Of a stretch of DNA of 57,842 nt, positions 34,970 through 45,500 are shown in pieces; the stretch's first letter is position 1, and each line of letters begins with the position of its first letter. The stretch lies in the NCBI GenBank assembly GCA_013298815.1, contig JAAFJF010000014.1:1-57842 (forward strand). The letters run 5' to 3'. Source of the DNA: Polaromonas sp. (lineage in GTDB: Bacteria > Pseudomonadota > Gammaproteobacteria > Burkholderiales > Burkholderiaceae_C). The notes below the pieces were generated by a model that was given only the letters and a program-made list of their open reading frames with translations, made no database searches and was not told the DNA's origin. Both the position numbers and the translations under genes were made by a program.

Positions 34970-36247
34970 TTAGCCGTGTTGCTCTGCAAAAGCGACAAGG
35001 CTAGACGTCAAATCAGTTTGCAAACGCAGTTTGGCGCATAAATTTTCAGCAGATTTGGCCCAAATCTGTAAGTCAAGTGGCGGAAACCAAGGCAAGCTGG
35101 GGTCGGTTTTGACTTCAGCAGCCGATGCATTCCAAGCAATATGCGCCGTTTTGAGCGACGCTGGCGCATCCATCATCTGCAAAAACGTATCCAACTTGGC
35201 ATGGTGCGCGCCGTCGTGCTGCGGGTAAATCTGCCAAATAAACGGCTTTGCCGCCCAAATGGCACGCACAAGCGAGTCCTCACCCCGTACAAAATTCAAA
35301 TCGGAGCTCCACAACAGATGGTCAAAATCGGTTTGGGTGAGTTGTGGAAGGTATAAAATTGATAGCTGCTCAGGCAGTAAATACGTCGGCTGTCGTTGTT
35401 TTTTATGCTCAAAAAGGGCTTTTACAGCGGTTGTAGCTCGTCCTGCGGTGACAAGCAAGCAAGTGTGGGTTTCACTTGCTGCAAGTTGGTCAATCAAAAC
35501 TCCCAGCGCGGTGGGTTCATAGCAAAACATAGAGATAAAGCGGGTGTTTTTGACATCCAAAGCTCCGTCATTACCGCGAAGGCGGGAATCTACGGTGGCG
35601 ACTATGGATTCCTGCCTTCGCGGGAATGACGGCTCGCCAGCGTAGTTTTGCTGAAAAAGCTGGTTCAACCAAACCCCTCGGTCAAACGTCTTTTGTCGCT
35701 CAAAAAGATCGATCTCCCGTAGCAAACCACCTGTTTTATCGTTAAAACCCGGGTAAAAATACCGCTGCGTCCAGCCCTGCGCCGCACCGCTGTGGTGCAC
35801 ATAGGGCAGGGTGTGAGCACGCTCGGAGAAGCTTTCCGCCGTCAAATACTCTAAATTCAGCCACAGTGGTTGTGTTTTTTGTTGATTTTTCTCAAAAATA
35901 GGGCTGTTTTCGACTATATCCAGCGTATTTACTGCCTTAGTAGCTATCAAATTAATAGCAAATTCACAATCAAAAGTGTCTACCAACACGTCGCCAAGAA
36001 GGTAATTTTGATCGTTTGCTAAACCATTTTTGCAGTCAATCACCTCAACATCAGTGCAGCCGTTAGGTGCCATCCAAGCCAGTGGAGACACATCATCTAC
36101 CCACAACCGCACTCGCTTGCCCCGCGCCGCCAAGTTGCAAGCCAGCCGCCAGCAAACCCCAATATCGCCAAAATTGTCGACAACGTTGCAGAAAATATCC
36201 CAGTTTAATTTGGGGACGGATGATGAGTTCATGGCCAGATTGTCCAC
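34970..36247 (-). CDS. earP: EF-P arginine rhamnosyltransferase EarP
   Basis: EarP transfers rhamnose from dTDP-rhamnose to the tip arginine of EF-P. Family signatures are [20 protein letters not shown] near the start, [17 protein letters not shown], and [20 protein letters not shown]. It starts with GTG at 36247 or ATG at 36232. At 425 residues it is longer than usual because of three in-frame repeat elements: repeat copy I (residues 97-110), a dRS3-like element (206-227, read as SFPRRQES...VDSRLRGND) and repeat copy H (286-299). All key motifs lie outside the inserts, so the enzyme is probably active. efp is next downstream. uvrC diverges upstream. Confidence 0.95.
   Translation of the reverse strand: MDNLAMNSSSVPKLNWDIFCNVVDNFGDIGVCWRLACNLAARGKRVRLWVDDVSPLAWMAPNGCTDVEVIDCKNGLANDQNYLLGDVLVDTFDCEFAINLIATKAVNTLDIVENSPIFEKNQQKTQPLWLNLEYLTAESFSERAHTLPYVHHSGAAQGWTQRYFYPGFNDKTGGLLREIDLFERQKTFDRGVWLNQLFQQNYAGEPSFPRRQESIVATVDSRLRGNDGALDVKNTRFISMFCYEPTALGVLIDQLAASETHTCLLVTAGRATTAVKALFEHKKQRQPTYLLPEQLSILYLPQLTQTDFDHLLWSSDLNFVRGEDSLVRAIWAAKPFIWQIYPQHDGAHHAKLDTFLQMMDAPASLKTAHIAWNASAAEVKTDPSLPWFPPLDLQIWAKSAENLCAKLRLQTDLTSSLVAFAEQHG
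35351..35393 (+). repeat. Dispersed palindromic repeat, copy H (inside earP)
   Basis: ATAAAATTGATAGC, then AGGCAGTAAATACGTCGGCT. earP reads its reverse strand, giving [14 protein letters not shown]. The TAG present at this place in the intergenic reverse copies E and F is CAG here. Confidence 0.8.
35566..35632. repeat. dRS3-like double palindrome (inside earP)
   Basis: Same composite as at 23430-23494, including a nearly identical spacer (TACGGTGGCGACTATGG against CACGGTGGCGCTCATGG). It is translated in earP as SFPRRQES...VDSRLRGND. Confidence 0.85.
35917..35959 (-). repeat. Dispersed palindromic repeat, copy I (inside earP)
   Basis: The dyad GCTATCAAATTAATAGC with the core CAGCGTATTTACTGCC. 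earP reads it as [16 protein letters not shown], in the same strand and phase as copy K in ribD. Confidence 0.9.
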
Positions 36248-36271
36248 AAAATAGCTTCACAATACAGGCTT

Positions 36272-38269
36272 ATGTCAGATTTGCCACCTCAATTACCACC
36301 AAATATCGACGCAATCATCGAAGAAGCGACCGGTTTGCCCATCGCCGCCAAGCCGCATTCAGACGCGCTTTTGGCCGAAGTCGCCGCATTGCCGGCGCTG
36401 CCCGGGGTGTATCGGTATTTTGATGCGAATGATGACTTGCTTTATGTGGGTAAGGCGATTCACCTGAAGCGCAGGGTGAGTAGTTACTTCCAAAAAGACC
36501 ACGGCGGCACGCGCACGGGGCATATGGTTAGCAAAATTGTGCGGATGGAGACGACGGTGGTGCGGTCTGAGGCGGAGGCGCTGCTGCTGGAAAACAATCT
36601 GATCAAGACGCTGAACCCGAAGTACAACATCTTGTTTCGGGACGACAAGAGCTACCCGTATTTGAAGATTACCAGCCAAGCCTTCCCCAGAATGGCTTAT
36701 TACCGTGGTGCGGTTGATAAAAAGCATAGCTACTTTGGCCCGTATCCCAATGGCTGGGCGGTGAAGGAGTCTATTTTGCTGCTGCAAAAGGTGTTCATGC
36801 TGCGCACCTGTGAAGACTCGGTGTTTGCGAACCGCACGCGGCCTTGTTTGCTGTACCAAATCAAGCGTTGCTCTGGCCCGTGTGTGCCAAGTTTGACCAA
36901 AATCACACCTCAAGCCTATGGCCAAGACGTGAAGCATGCCGAGCAGTTTTTACGCGGTGAAACGCAGGTGGTGATGCAGACGCTTGAGGCGCAGATGATG
37001 GCGTGCGCTGAGCAGCTGGAATTTGAAATGGCGGCGGAGCTGCGCGACCGGATTGCGGCGCTGTCGAACATCCTGCACCAGCAGTCGGTCGAAACCACGG
37101 GGTCGGACAAAGACGTGGATATTTTGGCTGTGAAAGTGCAGGGTGGCAAAGCTTGCGTGAACTTGGCGATGGTGCGCGGCGGGCGGCATTTGGGTGACAG
37201 GCAGTATTTTCCGGTGCATGTGGAGGATGCTGCGAACATGCAAACGACGGACAGCGATACGGCAGTGGTGAAGCCCGTTGATGTATTGGTTTTAGAGGCG
37301 TTTATTGCCCAGCACTACATCCACGTACCGATTCCGGCTGCGCTTATTACCAGTGTGGAAGTGGACAAAGGTTTGGTCAAAGCGCTGTCTGAGCAAGCGC
37401 GCTTTAAGGTTAGTGTCGTGCACAACCCGCGCGAGCAGCGGCGTATTTGGCTGGAAATGGCGCAAAACAACGCGAATATCCAACTGGCGCGGTTGTTGAG
37501 CGAGGAAGGTTCGCAGCAGGCGCGTACGCGGACGTTGGTGGATGCGCTGGAATTGGTGACGGACGATATTGACGCGCTGCGGATTGAGTGTTTTGACATT
37601 TCCCACACAGCGGGTGAGGCAACGCAGGCGTCTTGCGTGGTTTTCCACCACCACAAAATGCAAAGTGCCGAATACCGCCGCTACAACATTGATGGCATCA
37701 CCGGCGGTGACGATTACGCCGCCATGCGACAAGTGCTAGAGCGGCGCTACGGCAAAATTGTTGAGGCAGACAAAATCGCCAAAATCACAGCCGAAGAAGC
37801 AGGCACAGAGCCAAAGTCGCTGATGCCAAACATCGTGCTGATTGACGGCGGCAAAGGCCAAATCAGCACTGCAAAAGAGGTGTTTGAGAAGTTGGGGCTG
37901 GATGTGTCGCTCTTGGTCGGCGTGGAAAAAGGCGAAGGCCGCAAAGTAGGCTTGGAAGAGCTGGTGTTTGCCGATGGGCGGGAAAAAGTCTACTTGGGCA
38001 AAGATTCAAGCGCGTTGATGCTGGTGGCACAAATTCGCGATGAAGCGCACCGCTTCGCCATCACCGGCATGCGTGCCAAGCGCGCCAAAGTGCGGGTGGG
38101 CGGCAGCAAAATTGAGGATATTCCTGGCATTGGCCCTAAGCGCCGAGCCAAGCTGTTGCAGCGGTTTGGGGGGATTCGCGGTGTGTCAATGGCCAGCGCG
38201 GAGGACATTGCGACGGTGGAAGGTGTATCCAAAGAGTTGGCCGAGACGATATATCGGGCCTTACACTGA
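36272..38269 (+). CDS. uvrC: UvrABC system protein C
   Basis: Nucleotide-excision-repair endonuclease that cuts on both sides of a lesion, 665 residues. The N-terminal GIY-YIG domain starts [19 protein letters not shown] at about residue 39. The UvrB-interacting UVR segment is [16 protein letters not shown] near residue 250. The RNase H-like nuclease carries [11 protein letters not shown] and [13 protein letters not shown]. The C-terminal double helix-hairpin-helix has [18 protein letters not shown]. It diverges from earP across 24 bases. Confidence 0.98.
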   Translation: MSDLPPQLPPNIDAIIEEATGLPIAAKPHSDALLAEVAALPALPGVYRYFDANDDLLYVGKAIHLKRRVSSYFQKDHGGTRTGHMVSKIVRMETTVVRSEAEALLLENNLIKTLNPKYNILFRDDKSYPYLKITSQAFPRMAYYRGAVDKKHSYFGPYPNGWAVKESILLLQKVFMLRTCEDSVFANRTRPCLLYQIKRCSGPCVPSLTKITPQAYGQDVKHAEQFLRGETQVVMQTLEAQMMACAEQLEFEMAAELRDRIAALSNILHQQSVETTGSDKDVDILAVKVQGGKACVNLAMVRGGRHLGDRQYFPVHVEDAANMQTTDSDTAVVKPVDVLVLEAFIAQHYIHVPIPAALITSVEVDKGLVKALSEQARFKVSVVHNPREQRRIWLEMAQNNANIQLARLLSEEGSQQARTRTLVDALELVTDDIDALRIECFDISHTAGEATQASCVVFHHHKMQSAEYRRYNIDGITGGDDYAAMRQVLERRYGKIVEADKIAKITAEEAGTEPKSLMPNIVLIDGGKGQISTAKEVFEKLGLDVSLLVGVEKGEGRKVGLEELVFADGREKVYLGKDSSALMLVAQIRDEAHRFAITGMRAKRAKVRVGGSKIEDIPGIGPKRRAKLLQRFGGIRGVSMASAEDIATVEGVSKELAETIYRALH

Positions 38270-38349
38270 GTAGGATTGAGCGACATCCTTGCTTCCTCGG
38301 TTATATTATGTTCATGAAAATCGTCAATAACTTGGGTGAGAGATAAACC

Positions 38350-39282
38350 ATGCGCAGTTGCGTTATCGGAGGCGGTGGTTTTATTGGTCGGTACCTGAGC
38401 GAGGTTTTGGTCGCCTCTGGGCGCGATGTGCTCGTCTTGGGACGCAAGCCTGAAGTTGCGTTCTCGGGTAAACGTATTCAATACAAAGCGGTTGATGCCT
38501 CAGATATGACCGTGCTGCGTCCTTTGTTGGCAACGTGCGATGAAGTGATTGATTTGGCCTACGCAACGGTGCCAAAGACCAGCTACAGCGACCCGATGTT
38601 TGACTTGCAATCCAATCTGCCCCGTGTGGTGGCGTTGATGGAAGAGCTGCAGCACCATGCGCATTTGCGCCGCTTCATGGTGGTGTCCTCAGGTGGTACG
38701 GTGTATGGTCATGCCAACCGTCTACCGATTTCTGAATATTCTGAGACTGAGCCAGTGTCGCCCTACGGCATCACCAAATTAACCATAGAGCGCTATGCAC
38801 TGATGTACCATCGTTTGCATGACTTGCCGTTGGTGGTGGTACGGCCTGCTAATGCGTATGGTCATGGGCAACTGCCTTTTATGGGGCAGGGCTTCATCGC
38901 CACGGCGATGGGCAATGTGCTGGCTGGCAAAAACATCTCTGTTTTTGGCGAGCGAGGCACAGTGCGTGATTATGTGCACGCCAAAGATGTTGCTTCTGGC
39001 ATGCTTGCAGCGCTAGAACACGGCACGAATGGGGCGGTGTACAACATTGGCAGTGGTGTAGGGCGCAGTAATCTGGACATTATTGATTTGATTCGCCCAT
39101 TGGCAAACAAAGCAAATTTACCCGTTATGGTGAGCCATGAAGAAGAGCGAAAATTTGATGTTGCTGCCAACGTACTTAACTTTGGCCGTTTGCTGAGTTG
39201 CTCAGGCTGGCTACCGAAAATCAGCATGGAAGAGGGTTTGCAAGAGATGTGGCAGGGCTTGGCGAAATCTGTAGCACAATAG
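38350..39282 (+). CDS. NAD-dependent epimerase/dehydratase
   Basis: A 310-residue extended short-chain dehydrogenase of the UDP-glucose 4-epimerase type. The NAD-binding motif is GGGGFIGRYL at residues 7-16. The catalytic Ser-Tyr-Lys set is in VVSSGGTVYG and SPYGITK. The tail VYNIGSGVGRSNLDIIDLI is typical of nucleotide-sugar epimerases. Substrate unknown, perhaps for surface polysaccharide. It is placed between uvrC and pgsA, which commonly sit side by side in proteobacteria. It ends four bases before the pgsA start. Confidence 0.9.
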   Translation: MRSCVIGGGGFIGRYLSEVLVASGRDVLVLGRKPEVAFSGKRIQYKAVDASDMTVLRPLLATCDEVIDLAYATVPKTSYSDPMFDLQSNLPRVVALMEELQHHAHLRRFMVVSSGGTVYGHANRLPISEYSETEPVSPYGITKLTIERYALMYHRLHDLPLVVVRPANAYGHGQLPFMGQGFIATAMGNVLAGKNISVFGERGTVRDYVHAKDVASGMLAALEHGTNGAVYNIGSGVGRSNLDIIDLIRPLANKANLPVMVSHEEERKFDVAANVLNFGRLLSCSGWLPKISMEEGLQEMWQGLAKSVAQ

Positions 39283-39286
39283 TCGT

Positions 39287-39853
39287 ATGTTTTTGACTAT
39301 TCCAACATTGATGACCTGGGCCCGCATCGTAGCGATTCCTCTCATCATCGCTGTTTACTATTTATCTATTGACGATCCAACTAAAAACACCATCGCGACT
39401 GTACTGTTTGTAGTTTTTGCCTTAACAGATTGGTTAGATGGCTACTTGGCTCGTAAATTGAACCAAACTTCCGCTTTTGGTGCATTCTTAGACCCTGTAG
39501 CAGACAAAATATTGGTCTGTGCGTCTTTGTTGATCCTTGTACATCTTAAGAGAGTCGATGTTTTTGTGGCGCTTATCATTATTGGGCGCGAAATTGCGAT
39601 TTCTGCTTTGCGCGAATGGATGGCACAGATTGGTGCGTCAAAAAGCGTAGCAGTGCACATGATTGGCAAACTAAAAACGGTTGCGCAGATGGTGGCCATA
39701 CCGTTTTTGTTGTTCAGCGGCAAATTATTTAATTTAATTGATACCCAACAGTGGGGAACATGGTTGATTTGGGTGGCCGCGATTTTGACGATTTGGTCAA
39801 TGGTTTATTACTTGCAAAAAGCCATTCCTGAAATTCGTGCTAGAGTCAAATAA
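39287..39853 (+). CDS. pgsA: Phosphatidylglycerophosphate synthase
   Basis: CDP-diacylglycerol--glycerol-3-phosphate 3-phosphatidyltransferase, 188 residues, an integral membrane enzyme for phosphatidylglycerol synthesis. The CDP-alcohol phosphotransferase motif DGxxAR-x8-G-x3-D-x3-D is complete: DGYLARKLNQTSAFGAFLDP followed by VADK. The N-terminus FLTIPTLMTWARIVAIPLI is typical. It follows the epimerase gene by four bases. Confidence 0.97.
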   Translation: MFLTIPTLMTWARIVAIPLIIAVYYLSIDDPTKNTIATVLFVVFALTDWLDGYLARKLNQTSAFGAFLDPVADKILVCASLLILVHLKRVDVFVALIIIGREIAISALREWMAQIGASKSVAVHMIGKLKTVAQMVAIPFLLFSGKLFNLIDTQQWGTWLIWVAAILTIWSMVYYLQKAIPEIRARVK

Positions 39854-40014
39854 CATGAGGTCGTGTGTATGTTCTCGCCAATAAATTGCACAGTTAGTTG
39901 ATATTTTTGTCACAAACTTGCCTTGTAGAGCGTCTTGCCAGCTAATGCCAGCTAAAAAACGACTAGAATCTGCTTCGAGACAATTTATCCCTAATTTCAA
40001 AGAGGAAGTTTACA

Positions 40015-40287
40015 GTGAACAAATCAGAACTAATTGAGCACATTGCGACGCAATCTGATATTTCAAAAGCTGCAGCTACGCGTGCTTTGGAATCCATCAT
40101 TGGTGCTGTGAAATCGACGCTTAAAAAAGGCAATTCGGTATCATTGGTTGGTTTTGGAACATTTGCTGTAACTAAGCGCGCAGCTAGAGTGGGTCGTAAT
40201 CCTCGCACTGGCGCAGCTTTGAAAATTAAAGCGGCGAAAGTGCCAAAGTTTCGTCCAGGTAAAGCATTGAAAGATGCTTTAAACTAA
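40015..40287 (+). CDS. hupB: Nucleoid protein HU
   Basis: A 90-residue HU-family DNA-bending protein. [20 protein letters not shown] is followed by the arm region [20 protein letters not shown] and ends [16 protein letters not shown]. The start is GTG with AGAGGAAG seven bases upstream. tRNA-Val follows 20 bases after the stop and is probably on the same primary transcript. ppiD comes next, as in many betaproteobacteria. The 161-base upstream gap must hold its promoter, but I could not fix the boxes. Confidence 0.97.
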   Translation: MNKSELIEHIATQSDISKAAATRALESIIGAVKSTLKKGNSVSLVGFGTFAVTKRAARVGRNPRTGAALKIKAAKVPKFRPGKALKDALN

Positions 40288-40307
40288 GATTGTAATTTAG
40301 ATTATGT

Positions 40308-40383
40308 GGGTGCTTAGCTCAGTTGGTAGAGCGGCGCTCTTACACGGCGTAGGTCGGCGGTTCGAGACCGTCAGCACCCACCA
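40308..40383 (+). tRNA. tRNA-Val (anticodon TAC)
   Basis: The acceptor stem GGGTGCT/AGCACCC, D arm GCTCAGTTGGTAGAGC, anticodon loop CTTACAC with TAC at the centre, T loop TTCGAGA and an encoded CCA end make a complete 76-base cloverleaf. It reads GUA valine codons. Confidence 0.97.
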
Positions 40384-40414
40384 CTTAATCTAGATTTTGT
40401 GATTCAATAATCAA

Positions 40415-40440
40415 GGGCGAACTTATAGTTCGCCTTTTTT
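40415..40440 (+). terminator. Terminator after tRNA-Val
   Basis: GGCGAAC/GTTCGCC stem with loop TTATA, followed by six T. It ends the hupB-tRNA transcript before ppiD. Confidence 0.9.
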
Positions 40441-40474
40441 ATTCTGTAAAAACATATAGGAATGCTGCGTATTT

Positions 40475-42400
40475 ATGTTTGAATTTTTTAGAAATCACGG
40501 TAAACCGATCTACGCGATTTTGTTTTCACTCATCATCTTGGCGTTCGCGGTAAGCGGAATGTCTGGCTATGAGAGCATGTTTAATGCCGGTGGAGATGCA
40601 GCCAAAGTAGACGGTAGAAAAATCAAGCAAACTGATTTAGATGCCGCTTATAAAAATGAACTAGAGCGCATTCGCACGACTAATCCATCAATTGATATCA
40701 AACTTTTTGATACTCCTGAGGCGAAATACGCCACCCTAGAACGCTTGGTGCGGGAGCAGGTAATTGCAGCTGCAGCACGCGATGCGCACTTTGAAACTAG
40801 TGACCAACGTCTGGCAAATGAGCTACAAGCAGACCCCACAATTGCTTCCTTAAGACAACCAGATGGCAAGATTGATAAAGAACGCTATAAGTTATTAGTT
40901 GGTAGCCAAGGCTTAACTCCAGAGATGTTTGAAGCTCGTGTGCGTTCACAAATATCTTCACGCCAGGTCTTTAAAGGCATACAAAGCTCTGGTTTCACCA
41001 CGAATGCGGTGGGCGATGTTGCTTTGAATGCTTTTTTACAAAAACGTGAAATTCAGGTCGTTGCATTTGAAGCATCTGGTTTTGCCAATAAAGTCAATTT
41101 GACTGAAGCAGATTTAGAGGCGTACTACAAAGCTAATCAGTCTCAATTTCAAGCGCCAGAGCAAGCGAGCATAGAGTATGTTGTCTTGGATGTTGAATCC
41201 ATCAAAAGAGGTATCACAGTTACTGACGAGGAATTGAAAACTTATTACGAGCAAAACCAAGCACGTTTAGCCACGCAAGAAGAGCGCCGTGCTAGCCATA
41301 TTTTGATCACATCGCCCAAGGGAGCGCCAACAGTTGAACGCGATAAGGCCAAAGTAAAAGCGCAAGCTTTGTTAGATACTGTTAAAAAAGCACCTGCTAC
41401 CTTTGCAGAAGTTGCAAAAGCCAATTCGCAAGATCCAGGTTCTGCGGTCAAGGGTGGTGATTTAGATTTCTTTGCACGTGGGGCTATGGTAAAACCTTTT
41501 GAAGACGCAGCGTACGCCATGAAAAAGGGTGACATCAGTGCTTTGGTTGAGTCTGATTTCGGTTTTCACATCATACAATTAACTGATATCAAATCAGCGA
41601 AGCAACGTAGTTTCGCTGAAACCAAACCAGAGTTGGTCGAAGAGGCTAAAAAACAGCAAGCTCAGAAGAAGTTTGCTGAAGCAGCGGAAATGTTTACCAA
41701 CGCGGTTTACGAACAATCAGACAGTTTAAAGCCCATTGCTGATAAGTTGAAGCTTGAGGTCAAAACAGCAGCGAATGTTACACGTAACCCTGCCGCAGGT
41801 GCGGTTGGTGCATTGGCAAATCCCAAGTTTTTGAACGCTATTTTTTCAGCAGATGCTATCGAGAAAAAACGCAACACCGAAGCATTAGAGTTAGCCAACA
41901 AGCAGCTCGTATCAGGCCGTATTTCGCAATACATAGCAGCGCGTACGCTTCCCTTCACTGATGTGAAAGAGCGTGTTCGCGAGAAATTGTTGGCAGCGCG
42001 TAGTCTTGAATTAGCCAAAAAAGAAGGCATGGACAAACTGGCCGCGTGGAAGGCTGCGCCTGATTCCGCAGTGATGCCTGCAGCTGTTGAAGTTGCCCGC
42101 AACCAACCACAAAGTTTACCGGTGCAAATTGTTGAAGCTACTTTGAAAGCGGATACGACCAAGTTGCCAGATTTTGTTGGTGTAGAAGTTCCTGGTCGTG
42201 CTTACTATGTGGCTAAAATCAACAAGGTGTTACCGCCTGTTGCTGCAGACGATGCAACGGCTAAACAAGGCCGTGTGCAGGTTTCGCAGGCATGGGTTGC
42301 TGCTGAAGACCAAGCGTATTACAACTTGTTGAAAGAGCGCTTTAAGGCGGACATCAAATTGGCAAAACCGATTGCCAAATCAAATCCTCTGAGTCAATAA
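40475..42400 (+). CDS. ppiD: Periplasmic folding chaperone PpiD
   Basis: An inner-membrane-anchored periplasmic PpiD/SurA-like protein, 641 residues. One N-terminal anchor (residues 13-30, YAILFSLIILAFAVSGM) is followed by a SurA-type chaperone domain. The parvulin domain lies at about residues 265-370 (RRASHILITSPKG, KANSQDPGSAVKGGDLDFFA and ESDFGFHIIQL). The long C-terminal part is chaperone-like. It assists outer-membrane and periplasmic protein folding near the Sec translocon. A terminator follows. Confidence 0.95.
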   Translation: MFEFFRNHGKPIYAILFSLIILAFAVSGMSGYESMFNAGGDAAKVDGRKIKQTDLDAAYKNELERIRTTNPSIDIKLFDTPEAKYATLERLVREQVIAAAARDAHFETSDQRLANELQADPTIASLRQPDGKIDKERYKLLVGSQGLTPEMFEARVRSQISSRQVFKGIQSSGFTTNAVGDVALNAFLQKREIQVVAFEASGFANKVNLTEADLEAYYKANQSQFQAPEQASIEYVVLDVESIKRGITVTDEELKTYYEQNQARLATQEERRASHILITSPKGAPTVERDKAKVKAQALLDTVKKAPATFAEVAKANSQDPGSAVKGGDLDFFARGAMVKPFEDAAYAMKKGDISALVESDFGFHIIQLTDIKSAKQRSFAETKPELVEEAKKQQAQKKFAEAAEMFTNAVYEQSDSLKPIADKLKLEVKTAANVTRNPAAGAVGALANPKFLNAIFSADAIEKKRNTEALELANKQLVSGRISQYIAARTLPFTDVKERVREKLLAARSLELAKKEGMDKLAAWKAAPDSAVMPAAVEVARNQPQSLPVQIVEATLKADTTKLPDFVGVEVPGRAYYVAKINKVLPPVAADDATAKQGRVQVSQAWVAAEDQAYYNLLKERFKADIKLAKPIAKSNPLSQ

Positions 42401-42405
42401 AAAAC

Positions 42406-42428
42406 AGTCCCGAAAGGGACTTTTTTTT
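42406..42428 (+). terminator. ppiD terminator
   Basis: AGTCCC/GGGACT stem with GAAA loop and eight T. Confidence 0.92.
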
Positions 42429-42524
42429 GTCCTCATAGCCTCGATAACATCAAAGACAATTTGAATTTTGCAGAATCTTTGAGAATTTTGCAAAATTGCA
42501 GATGGAGTTCCTACAATAGAAGCT

Positions 42525-45500
42525 ATGTTTGTACACCTACGCCAGCACACTGAATTTTCCGTTGTAGACGGCACCAACCGTATTGCGGATGTTATCGAAG
42601 CAGCATCTGCTGATCAGCAGCCAGCGTTGGCAATTACTGATTTGAACAATCTTTTTGGAACAGTAAAATTTTATAAAATTGCTCGTAAATCTGGTGTCAA
42701 ACCTTTGATTGGTGCTGAGATTTTCTTAGAAGGATTGAACCAAGATAGCACGGCTCTATCGCGCATGTTGCTGCTTGTACAAAATAACCAAGGCTATTTA
42801 AATCTGTCAGAGTTACTCACAAGAGCTTGGACGAAAAATATTGTCAAGGCACAAGCTGTGTGTAAGTTAGCTTGGTTGCAAGAGCTAAACGCTGGATTAA
42901 TCGTGTTGAGTGGCGCACAATCTGGTGTCGTTGGTCAAGCTTTATTGCAAGGTGATGCGCTTCTGGCGGCCGACTTTGCTATGCAATTAGCTACTATGTT
43001 TCCGCACAGGTTTTATGTTGAATTGCAACGTGCGGGTAGAACTGATGATGAGAAATATATTGCTTTAGCTGTGCAGCTAGCTGCACGCTTAAAACTGCCA
43101 GTGGTCGCAACTCATCCCGTCCAGTTCACCGATATCGGCGGTTATGACGCGCATGAGGCGCGCGTGTGTATTTCTGATGGCGAAATACTGGGTAACCAGC
43201 GCCGTGTGCGCAAGTTTACGCGCGAACAGTATTTCAAATCAAATGCGCAAATGCAAGCCCTCTTTGGAGATCTGCCATCTGCGTTGAGTAACTCTTTAGA
43301 AATTGCGAAACGATGCAATCTCAACTTGGTGTTGGGTAAACCACAGTTACCTGTGTTTCCTACGCCTGAAGTGAATGGGCAAAAGCTATCTCCAGAAGAT
43401 TATTTTCGTTATGCTAGTTTGGAGGGTTTAGAAGTTCGCTTGAAACACTTGTATCCAGATGAAGCTTTAAGAGAAGCAAAAAAACCAACTTATTTGGCGC
43501 GTCTTGAATTCGAAATTGGTACGATTTTGAAGATGGGTTTTCCTGGTTATTTTTTGATCGTTGGCGACTTCATCAACTGGGCTAAAAACAATGGTTGCCC
43601 GGTCGGTCCAGGCCGTGGCTCTGGTGCTGGATCTTTGGTCGCTTATGCCTTAAAGATTACCGACCTTGACCCACTGCAATACAACTTGTTGTTTGAGCGA
43701 TTTTTAAATCCTGAGCGGGTGTCCATGCCCGACTTCGATATTGACTTTTGCCAAGCCAACCGCGACCGTGTGATTGACTACGTCAAGCTCAAGTATGGTC
43801 GCGAAGCTGTGAGTCAAATCGTCACCTTCGGTACCATGGCGGCGCGCGCTGCGGTTCGGGACGTGGGTCGTGTGCTGGACATGAGCTACACCTTTTGTGA
43901 TGGCATCAGCAAGCTGATTCCTAACAAGCCCGGTATCAGCGTAACCCTGCAATTGCCACCGCCCGGACGTGCGAAAGACGACAAAATGGTTTATGCGTCT
44001 GAAGCGGAGCCGATTTTGGCGGAGCGTGAACGCAATGAAGACGAAGTCAAAACCTTGCTAGAGTTGGCGCGCAAACTTGAAGGTATGACGCGAAACGTGG
44101 GCATGCATGCGGGTGGTGTATTGATTGCGCCTGGTAAACTCACCGACTTTTGTCCGCTCTACCAACAGCCAGGCAGTGAATCTGCTGTGAGTCAGTTTGA
44201 CAAGAATGACGTCGAAGACATCGGTTTGGTGAAGTTCGACTTTTTGGGTTTGGCAACGCTCACGATTTTAGAGTTGGCACGAGAATTCATCAGCAAAGGC
44301 CACGCAGGGCAAGAAAACTTTGCTTACGAAAACTTGCCGTTGGATGATGCGCGTGTTTACAAGCTTTTTACCGAAGGCAAAACCGAAGCTGTCTTCCAGT
44401 TTGAAAGTCGCGGTATGCAGGGCATGTTGAAAGACGCAAAACCAACGCGTTTGGAAGACTTGATTGCGCTGAATGCTTTGTATCGCCCAGGCCCTATGGA
44501 TTTGATTCCTAGCTTTGTGGCGCGTAAACATGGCCGCGAGGTGGTGGAGTATCCGCACCCCATGGTCGCAGACATGCTGTCTGAAACCTACGGCATCATG
44601 GTCTACCAAGAGCAGGTGATGCAAACCGCACAGATATTGGGTGGCTATTCACTCGGTGGTGCGGACATGTTACGCCGTGCTATGGGTAAAAAAGACGCAG
44701 ACGAAATGGCTCGCCATCGGCAAATTTTCCGCGACGGGGCATCAAAAAATGCTATTGATGAAGAAAAGGCGGATGAGATTTTCGACTTGATGGAAAAATT
44801 TGCAGGCTATGGTTTTAACAAATCGCATGCTGCAGCCTATTCATTGTTGGCATACCACACTGCTTGGATCAAGGTACATTACACCGCAGAATTTTTCTGC
44901 GCGAATATGACCATCGAGATGGGCGATACCGACAAGCTAAAAATCTTGTACGAAGATGCGCAGCGTCCTATCCTAGGCAAGCCCGGCATCACGTTTGAGC
45001 CGCCAGATGTAAATCGTGGCGTTTACCGTTTTGAGCCCGTTTCTGCTAATGTGATTCGTTATGGCCTAGGCGCTATCAAAGGCACAGGGCAACAAGCGGT
45101 TGAGGCGATTGTGGCCGCACGTCAATCTGGTGGTTTGTTTACCAGTTTGTTTGACTTCTGTGTGCGCGTGGAACGCAGCAAAATCAACAAACGCACCGTT
45201 GAAGCCCTGATCAAAGCGGGCGCTTTTGACACATTGCAGCAAAACCGCGCTGCTATGCTCGATTCGGTTGATTTAGCGTTCGATTTTGCCAGTGCGGCTG
45301 AGGCCAATGCCAACCAAGGTGGCTTGTTCGACATGATGGGAGGCGATGATGATACGCATGGCTCAAGCACGCAAGAGCCTGAACTCAGTGACGCAACCCC
45401 GTGGGGCGTGAAAGAGCGACTTACGCTTGAAAAAACAGCCATGGGGTTTTACTTCTCAGGTCATCTCTTTGACGAAGTATCACGTGAGATTCGCCAATTC

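Noticed and set aside
42462-42500. Direct AATTTTGCA repeats before dnaE as an operator
   Set aside because: Only two short A/T-rich units with imperfect spacing. Nothing more supports a binding site.
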